Shown: positions 55,701-64,000 of the stretch, piece by piece | Position numbering within the stretch: the stretch's first letter is position 1 | How the letters are laid out: each line of letters begins with the position of its first letter | Assembly (NCBI RefSeq): GCF_004193775.1 | Contig: NC_041019.1 | Coordinates: 49,575,928-49,639,927, forward strand | Source of the DNA: Glycine soja | Lineage: Eukaryota; Streptophyta; Magnoliopsida; Fabales; Fabaceae | DNA length: 64,000 nt | Reading direction: 5' to 3' | The notes under the pieces: generated by a model | Seen by the model: the letters and a program-made list of their open reading frames with translations, nothing else | Database searches by the model: none | Told to the model about the DNA's origin: nothing | Program-made: the position numbers and the translations under genes

Positions 55701-58700
55701 CCAAAATCAGATCAAACAAGAGACAATTAGGAAAGTCAAAGAAGATTCAATACAAGGATGTTTTGAGATATCTAACTGCGTGAACCCTACTTTAGCATTC
55801 AAAAGTGGCCGGAAATGAAACTTAAATATGGAAGCGCAAGAGATTGATGCAGTGCTAACGAAGATAAACAAAAAAATGCTAATCACAAATGAGAGAGAAA
55901 GTGGATCAAATTATGAAGGGAGAAGAAGAAAAAAAGTGCACCTTCGTTGTCACGATCATTGTCCTTCTTCACGAGTGGCTACACCATCACCAATCATCGA
56001 TGAATCTGTGAAATATCAAGTTCGTAAATGAATCAGTGTTGACAAAGAAGGGATTGTGAATTTGTGATATATTTAGGATTTCATTTTGTTGTGATGGTAT
56101 GTGCGTTGAAAATAAGAGGATGAAGAGGATACCATTTGTGAAAGAGAAAATAAAACTCATGGATAGTGGTATCACAATGTTAAAAACCCTTATTTTAAAT
56201 ACGTGTTTTTATTGGCGGTTCAAAATTGCGAAGAAGTGTTAACCTTGTTTGGAATTTAACATATATATGAGGGGAGGACAGAATTTTCAATATTTTAAAA
56301 GGTGGGGGCAAAATGTGCTGAAAAAAAAATAGGAACAATTAACATTCACTAAAAAGTGATAACTTTCTTCATTCAATCTTACACTTTCTTTTATTTTCTC
56401 CCTCATGATAGAACACATGCTCACTCTCACAGGGTAACATCCACTTTTCTGTTTATTAGGTTCTCATAGATTTGAGTTTAATTTGTTTACTTTAATCTTG
56501 GTCTGGAAGTTATCTGTACTTTGGGTTGGTTCAATAATTTGAGTTCAATTGGTATTTACACTAATTTGGGTCAAGCATCAATATACTTTGATTTAGGCTT
56601 GACCCTTTGATTTAGTTTTAAGACTTGTGACTAACAGAATAGGTAGACATTTCAGTGATTGGGCTTTGTGGGATAGGTTGGATAAGGCACTTTCTCTTTG
56701 TAGTCTTCATTTTTTTCTTCACACATTTTTTTACAATTTTAAAATACTCAAAATGCCCTTCTCCACCCCCTTTCCTTTCTCTTTTCCTTCTCAATATCAT
56801 CTCCTTCATTAACTTTCCTTCACCCACATCCCCTTCTCTAGTTAATTTCACTTTTCTTCCTTGCAAGTTGCAAACATAACGAAAACTACCTTCGGTAATC
56901 TTATAACATAACTACATTACGAAAACTAATTTTCTTAAATATTACTATAGTTATATTATGGAAACTAGTTTTCGTATTGTTAAAGAAGTTTTTAGCAACA
57001 AAGAAATTTTTATTAATATATACCTGTTGAAGAGTAAAAGTAGTACCGAACAAGGTCCTGTAAAAAATACAAAGATTACATAGATTGGTCTTATTATAAC
57101 AATGAATAAAGGCCACACGCAAGCTGGCTACAAAAAAGATATTTACAAGTGTATTCTAGAGTGACCTGCATTTGTAATTTGCTGAAAATCTCTGTAGCAT
57201 CCGCTAATTGCTCACCCACAGTGTATTTCCACCCATTCCATACAATGTCAAAGCAGTATTGAGTCATACTTTTCTAAAAATACGTTTTAAAAATTAGTTT
57301 GCCCAAAAAATATTTTTATCATAAAAAAATATACAGAGAATGCAAAAAGAAAATAGGGTTGCAAATATATAGAATCCCCTTCCAATGCTTTGAGACATTT
57401 GCTTTGGGTCATTATGTGAGTTGTATTTTAATTCGTCTAGGCTTGGTTTTTGGATGATATATATAATATCGTAATTATAAAAAGATAATAAACTAATTAG
57501 AAATAGAAAATAAAAATAATCAATATATCCTTTATTCTTTTGAGTCTATATTGCTTGATTTTTTTTAAATGATAATACACGTGAGCATGTTACAAATCGA
57601 ATTTTGTTATCCTATCTAATCTTGTTTTATAAACTAATTTGCATTTATTTCCCCAAGTATCGAAAAAAATAAATTAATTTGCATTTATTATTATAGTTAT
57701 TTGTCAATCTAAATTGTAAGATTGATTTATCAGCTGTGACAACTAGTCAACTTATATTCTTAGTGAGAAAGGAAGGAATACCTAAGGTGGGACGGGTTGT
57801 ACGTACTCGGTAGAACTTCTTTTATAAATGTTTATTTTATTACAATTTATTTAAAGTTAATATCAAGAGGTTGGCTTAGTTGGGACAACTTGTTGACTCC
57901 AATTATGTTTTTTCCTCCAAAGGAGCACTGCTAGAACAGTTGGTGAGCCATCTTTTATAAAGTTGTATTTATACTATATTAAAAATTATGAGATTGATTT
58001 AGCTGAGATAGTTTTTTAACTTTTATTTTTCGAAAGAAAGAGGGAACACTTTGGCCCGGGCAAATTTGGGGGCTGCTATTTATCAAATCATCCACAAATC
58101 TACATAGGCTTAAACAATGGTAGATCTAGGAGACCTAAGTTAGGGAATAATTTGTTTAAAAAATAAAATTAATAATTATTATAATGAAAGGAGTGAAAAA
58201 ATAGGTACAAAGTTCAAATATAAGAAATTAAGAGAGACAAAATATATATATATATATTAAAGGCGAGAAGATGAAGATGCATGTGTACGATTTCTGTTAT
58301 AATATGATCAAATACTACTCCTTTCTTGCTATTTTTTTTCTTTCATCACTTCATTTTAACAATGTGATTCGAAAGGAGGATATTTACAAAAGATATTCCG
58401 ATACTCAAGTAAGAATTCAGCCTAGAATAATAAATGCAGATAATAAATATACATTTAATAAATAATGATTTTTACATGAGGCTTCTACTCTTTTTATACC
58501 AAACTTATTAGGCCTTGAACCTTGGATTTGTGTGCACTGATTACCATCTAGGTAATCCGTCTTCTAAGTAAGATTAGGTGCCCTAATTTCATAATTACTA
58601 GTAAATGTGATCATTACCTTGCGTGACTTCGAATAGGTAGGTATCAACTATCTCGGCCTAATACCTATCCGGTATGTTACTTTGGTTGTGGGATTGAATA

Positions 58701-59345
58701 AATACTCGATATCCTATCTAGTATATGTACCCTCAAGTAAGTGTGGATTCGCCACTCAGCTTAAGGCTCAAGTTAGAGTAAGAGCCCTTTTGCCTCAACC
58801 TCATTTTGTTTTCTAAGAAATGCTAGTTATACAATAAATTTATACATCATCATTTTATACAAAAGGAAAGATGTATATAGAAAGAAAAGAAAAGGAAATG
58901 TGTAATAAGATTAGATGATAAGTGATGTAATAAAAACATGAATAAAAGGATTTTATACATTAACAGGGTAAAAAGCTTTACAATCATTCAATCATAATCT
59001 ATTATATACAATAAATTTGTTGACGTCTAAAATAATTATCTTAAAATAATTTAAATAATGATTTGTGGTTGAATAATAATATAAAATTATTTTATATCGT
59101 CAGTATATAAACATTAAACTCTAAAAATATTAATATAAAAAGAATTTAAAAAATATCAGAATATGGAAAATATAGCTTGTAAATTATTTTCAATCCCATT
59201 CACATGAACACCAAAAAGAAATGCTCACTCACATATTGGTCAGTTGTTAGAAGATAAAGTTGATCATACATCTCAAACTTCAACAAGATTTTTCAATTCG
59301 ACTTCTCTCTCTCTGAATATATACATATTGCTCTAGCTAGCTAGG
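52701..59345. other. Long AT-rich intergenic region
   Basis: No supported gene on either strand. A patch at ~58490-58800 is less AT-rich and may be an old retroelement fragment, but I could not read a protein from it. A tract at 58238-58257 is (AT)n. Confidence 0.55.
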
Positions 59346-60413
59346 CTATTTTACAGTGGTACATTGCTTATTGTTGTCTGGGAATTTGCAGACAAAATCA
59401 AACTCATGCAACACAAAAACCAACACCAAGGAAGCTAAAAGTACTAGCACTGGACCCAGCATCCATAACATCAAAGGAACAGCAACACAAAGCACCCTAT
59501 TACCTACAAGAGCTAAGGTGAACCCTCTTTCTAATATTGTTTGTGTGTAACCCCCAGACAAGAACTCCCCATATGCATTCATCAGAAAATTGGCATCAAT
59601 CAGATATCCTATGGCCATAGAGCTGAACATGAAGCTCATCACCAAACAAATTGATGCTGATCCATACTTTAAAACAAAGATTTTATCTGACTTTGACCCA
59701 AAAAATCCACTGCTAAAAAGATGGCTAGCATTGTAGGTGTTATTTGTCAAAGCTGCCAAACCCAAGTTAATAAGAATGGTTATAGTAGCTGTGAGTATTG
59801 TGGACATAAGAGTGTTCCTCAAGCTTTGCACTGTCAACATAGCTTTGCTGGCATCACCCTGCACTATGACAAAGGCAAATATCTGAGAAACATTGAAGCT
59901 CCAATTGCCCAATTCATGAATAAGTGAGTGAAAGTTTTATATCTATTACTCTCTTTATAAGCTTTAAATTGCTGTGTCTTTAATTATCAAAATTTGTAAA
60001 TATTCATCAAGAAAAAGATAAACAAATTTTTTTAACATGATAAGATGAGAATCAATGTCTAGTATTGCGTGTTTGAAAACTCGATGAGAATGAAAAAATT
60101 ATGCATGAGATGTGAAAGCTATAATTATTAATTTCTGAAGATCACGTTCTGACCCGTGAAAAATCATATTTGAAAAATGAAATCAAACACTCTGAGAATC
60201 TATTCCATGTATAAGCATATTACATATACAACTGATCTATGCAATTACCTGATTTAAGTTGAGACTCCAATCTGTCCTTCTATGCTTACTGATTCCATAA
60301 GTTGTACGTGAAGGTTTGTTCTTGATGGTGTGGCAAAGATAGGCATGGTAACCTACTGTGATGAAAAGACTCAAAGGGACGACAATGGTGTCCAAATAAA
60401 AAGCCACTCCCAT
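59346..60413 (-). CDS. DUF599 family membrane protein
   Basis: Two minus-strand exons, 60413-60249 and 59858-59346, encode 225 aa; the intron 60248-59859 has GT..AG ends in phase 0. The protein begins MGVAFYLDTIVVPLSLF. The exon 1 end (HRRTDWSLNLNQ) joins directly to GDASKAMLTVQSLRNTLMST, matching the DUF599 pattern of a basic loop followed by QSLRNTLM. Hydrophobic segments are at ~5-27, ~75-92, ~118-140 and ~175-210, so about four membrane spans. The C-terminal part has GNRVLCVAVPLMLWMLGPV. The molecular function of the family is unknown. The exon 2 frame stays open into the intron and offers an internal Met (MGNWSF...), but that start would lose the first helix. Confidence 0.88.
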
Positions 60414-60498
60414 CTTTTCCCGGTGATGAGGAAAGAAAGAAAATAGCTAGCTAGGGCCTTAGGGGTTGGTTTGGTAACAACGAATAACACGAGATGTC

Positions 60499-60506
60499 TT
60501 TTTATA
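60499..60506 (-). promoter_or_regulatory. TATA box of the DUF599 gene
   Basis: TATAAAAA on the minus strand lies about 90 bp upstream of the start codon at 60413. Confidence 0.5.
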
Positions 60507-62270
60507 ATGGACTCTTCTATTAGAGAATGCCATGGAAAGCTGAATAAGAAAACGAATGATGCATGAAATATTGTTTTTAATTGTAGTTAGTGCATGCTAC
60601 GACTCCTCTCTCCATAAGTGGAAGTGATATAATGGACACCAATCTTGATGTGGGGTTTGAGTCATACGTACTATACAATTATGCGTGAAGACCTAATATG
60701 CCACGAAATCAAATTGAAAGCAAGGAACTAATTACATAATTAAATATTCAATTGGCGTATATAGATAGAAATAGAAGCAACTTGCTGGGATGTTCAATTG
60801 GATAGTATCAAAGAAAAAAAAAATCCAATTCAATTATGTCGATTGTTGGAGAATTCACATTTACTAATAATAATAATAAGATGAACAAAATATATACGTG
60901 TGTTGGAAATCTAACATAAAGTGTTAGATGTGAGAGATACATTGAAAAAAATTTAAGTACTATGTAGACTAAAAATAATGTCAATAATATATAAAAGTGC
61001 ATTAAATTAGGCCTAAATCCTAAATCTTTCAATTGAAAGCTAGCATTTAGATAGTGTTAAATTCATCAAATTAAAGCCCTATCTTCCCGGTTGTAAGAAC
61101 ATCCCTCAAAGTAAGATGTATTAAGAATGATGTCTATTCTTACTTAATAAATCTGAATTTTCATTTTTGAATTGTAGCATTTTTAAGAGTTATAATAGAA
61201 ATGATTTCTAGAATTTATTTTTAAATGAGAGCCTATTTATAGAGTTATTTTCACTCTCACTAAACCACATGAGCTTGTCCTAATCCTATACACTTATTAA
61301 TTAATTTGTATGTGTGCATGGGTATGAATCTTGCTCATTTATATATAAAGATCACTTCCTCATTATATACCTCGATCCCATATGTATATTAGGTGATATA
61401 TCAGAATATTAGATAAATAAATCCTTAACCTTTCTGTTAACTAGAATAATGAGGACTAATAAAATAAAAATAAAAACTAGAATAATAGAGGGACCATGGC
61501 TTCCTCGTGCTCCCATTTCCTTTTCTCCACCACTTCTAAGGGAGTTTTCCTATGCCAATATTTTTAATTTAATTGGAATCGTCAGGCCAAAGAGAATGAG
61601 GATATAGTTTTAGCCTATTACATTTTGCTTTGTCGCCATTAAAAATCTTTTTGCCTTCTTTTATTGGACGTCTCTATTGGTTTTGATGAGAACGCCCACA
61701 GAATATATATATATATATATTCTGTGTACGTTCTCTTCTTTTTCAAAATCATGATAAAACTACGTGTAATTTATGCATGTTTTAAACTTCTTTATTCTTA
61801 ATGTCGCCTTTAATTTGTTTATAAGTTTCGCTGTCTATGAGTTCGTGAGTCTAGCTTATATCTATGCTCTAAAACATGCTAAACATAATTAAGTAGGTAT
61901 AAAATTAACGATTCTTTCTATCATTTTGTTATGTATAGATATGGAGATCAAACACAGCTTACTGAAAATTTATCGAATACTCTTGCAATGTTTGTGCTAT
62001 ATATTGTTCATCACTTTATTGGATGGATTAGCTTTGAGGTAGTTTTTAATCTCCATGCAAATAAACAATTCGAGATGAACTGGTGGTAGTATCCATACAT
62101 TTTCTTTTATGCCATATTTTATTTTCACGAGAATCATTGTTGCTCACTACTATTTCATATTGTGCTGAACCAACTAGATATTCAGTGCAACTGGCCCAGT
62201 GAGTGAACCTTAGCAAATTTGTTTTTGTGTGTGTGCAAACTACATACTGATAATGAGGTTGGAATTTAAA
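60507..62270. other. Upstream intergenic region of the DUF599 gene
   Basis: AT-rich; contains the AT-centred palindrome at 61688-61735. No supported gene. Confidence 0.55.
61688..61735. repeat. 48-bp near-perfect palindrome centred on (AT)n
   Basis: The left arm GAGAACGCCCACAGAATAT and the right arm ATATTCTGTGTACGTTCTC pair with two mismatches around an AT core, so the whole segment can form a cruciform or hairpin. Confidence 0.8.
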
Positions 62271-62288
62271 ATCTCATTCAAACAACTC

Positions 62289-62445
62289 AATGCATGTTTG
62301 GATATCAATCACACAATTGATTTTAGCTCCAAAATCACGGTGATTTTATTAAAAAATTCGAAGCAACAATGGAGTGGTTTTTACCAACACCGTAAAAACA
62401 AAAGCGAGATACGATCACCACATTGTTCAATCAAACACACGCTTA
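62289..62445. mobile_element. Possible small MITE
   Basis: GCATGTTTGGATATCAATC on the left and CAATCAAACACACGC on the right are imperfect inverted ends around ~120 bp of non-coding sequence. Weak evidence; target duplication not established. Confidence 0.3.
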
Positions 62446-62927
62446 AACTCTCATCACTTGGCTAACCCTAGTTTTTTATTATAAGAAAACAAGCTAAAGC
62501 CTAACAAAAATAAATGACCCTAGGTTTGAGCTGTGGCAAATTGCTTCAAGAAACGAATCTTCACAAACGAATCTACCGACAACACAACATAGTCTGAGTT
62601 CCATTGATTCCATTTATGAGTTTTAGATTGGATTGTTTTTTCACCATCCCTCCTTCACCCCCAAATATGTCATATACTGACGATGGAATCAATTTCTTGC
62701 CAAAATTTTATCTGTATCCACAGCTCCTGTGCTAACACGTTCCCAAGAAATAAAAAATTGTAGCTTCATGCTAAACTGTATTCCAACATTGTGGATGGTG
62801 GTTGTTTGATTGTTCCAATTGGTCTGTGCGAAGAAAAAGACAAGCGGATTCGATGATGCCATGGGAACGAGAACGACGATCTGCGAGAGAGAAAAGAGTG
62901 TTTTAATAAAATAAAAACTTAAATATA

Positions 62928-63303
62928 TTTTTATCTAGTAAATATCCATTTTTCTCGTTTGTTCTTTAATATATTTTGTTTTACCTGAATATCTAATAAA
63001 ATGATATTTTTATTTTTTATCGTTGACACTTATCTTTATTATTAGTCTATGATAAAATAGTAAATTTTATATTTAGTTTTTATATTTATTTATTTATTAT
63101 TAGTCAGAATTAAAATAAAATTTGTTAAATTATTAGAGAACAAATAAAAAATTTATTAATTTATCAAGAACTAAAATAAAATGTAAAATAAAATGTTAAG
63201 GATATAAAACAAAAATTGTTTTATTAGATACTTAACACAAAATAAAAATTTATTAGGTAACAAATACAATAATATGATTAGAGATAAAAATATTTAATCT
63301 TAA
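62928..63303. mobile_element. MITE-like element related to the one at 23837-24060
   Basis: The left end TTAAATATATTTTTATCTAG pairs with the right end TAGAGATAAAAATATTTAA. The interior contains repeated GAACTAAAATAAAATG-type words. No coding capacity. Confidence 0.5.
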
Positions 63304-64000
63304 AATAAAATTAAATGAGGTAATTAAAATAAATAAATTTGCATAAATACTCTTTAACTTATATAAGTCTAAATCTAAAAAGAATGGTTAATTGTCCAAA
63401 TAATTAAAAAGATGTAGCCCGTTAACTTACACTTTTCTATTTTTTATTTAATGTTTCTTTTCTTGTGCGGAAAAAAAAATCTGATACTAATTGTTTTTTT
63501 ATTTGGATATTTGTGTGGGGAACAGATGGTGGGGATATGATAGTCAAGATTATATATTATTCATATTTTATTGTCTGTGGATGTGAAAGATAGTTGTGCA
63601 CCCCCAAGAATGTGTTCTGTTTTCCCTTCACTGAAAGCAGGTGAAACAAAATAGTTAAATTCAAATAAAAATGTTGAATCAATCGTGATAAACTATGGAA
63701 TCGCAATAAAGCTAATGTGTGAATTTCCTGTGCATCAAATTAACGATGTACAATATTGAATTTTGACTTTCATTCTTTAGTGGAGATTATTTGCTATCTT
63801 CACATTCAAAAATCAAAACACAATAATGGTTAATTAGATTTACTTGATTCTTTGTTCTTTTTAATCCCTCCTTAATTATTTCTTCATTTAGAGGGGGTAC
63901 AAATAGCAGGTTCTACACGATTGTTTCTTAGAAAAAAAAAAAGAAGAAGATAAAATGGACCCTCTTCAGACTAAGAGGTCAATAAATAAAACTGTTGTTC
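63304..64000. other. AT-rich end of window, no gene seen
   Basis: No ORF of note, no splice-consistent coding segment and no recognised repeat. Confidence 0.6.

Noticed and set aside
55828..56031. A 67-codon basic ORF (MEAQEIDAVL...)
   Set aside because: No recognisable domain, no splice context and AT-rich surroundings; likely chance.
57860..57960. Another tRNA-related SINE (TGGCTTAGTTG resembles box A)
   Set aside because: No box B at the right distance and no SINE body.
59859..59912. Start of the DUF599 protein at an internal Met (MGNWSF...)
   Set aside because: This segment is intron sequence; splicing 60249 to 59858 restores the family-conserved N-terminal helix.

Overview
This is plant nuclear DNA, most consistent with a legume close to soybean (Glycine). 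It is AT-rich, its genes are split by GT..AG introns, there are long (AT)n tracts, and the mobile elements resemble legume families: a solo LTR carrying repeated GTAATCGATTAC palindromes, a long-armed Mutator-like element, CACTA-like subterminal repeats and a tRNA-derived SINE. The species assignment is inference from pattern memory; no search was run.

Five protein-coding genes can be assembled exon by exon. (1) 133-5365 (+), seven exons: a predicted chloroplast PRC-barrel protein of 382 aa. (2) 7446-8260 (+), three exons: a 207-aa coiled-coil protein of unknown family that carries textbook D-box, KEN-box and CDK-site motifs and has an MSA-like (G2/M) promoter element upstream. (3) 25568-31190 (+), seven exons: a 1296-aa P4-ATPase lipid flippase of the ALA1 type with a long N-terminal extension and several upstream ORFs, one ending exactly on the main start. 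(4) 45675-47414 (+), three exons: a 299-aa group III WRKY transcription factor of WRKY70/54 type. (5) 59346-60413 (-), two exons: a 225-aa DUF599 membrane protein.

Between the genes lies repeat-rich DNA. 8.3-25 kb holds a CACTA-like element whose right end is tandemly duplicated (10.9-14.3 kb), a Mutator-like element with inverted arms of 0.7-0.8 kb that contains a broken transposase fragment and a SINE (16.1-18.3 kb), and old LTR and MITE-like remnants (23.2-24.1 kb). 31.2-45.6 kb holds a cluster of TRIM-like LTR fragments in opposing orientations (32.5-33.6 kb), a 157-bp tandem duplication, a CACCAC/ATC array split by a 1056-bp solo LTR with a 5-bp target duplication (39-41.2 kb), a block of GATCCGTAT palindromes (41.4-41.6 kb) and a possible gypsy-LTR remnant (43.5-45.1 kb). 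47.4-59.3 kb and 60.5-64 kb are mostly featureless AT-rich DNA with microsatellites and MITE-like pieces.

The five genes are unrelated neighbours, as is normal in plants; there is no operon, CRISPR array or cluster logic. I found no strong evidence for a wholly new system. The observation most worth following up is the degron-bearing coiled-coil gene with the MSA-type promoter; the ALA1 leader uORFs and the structure of the Mutator-like element come next.
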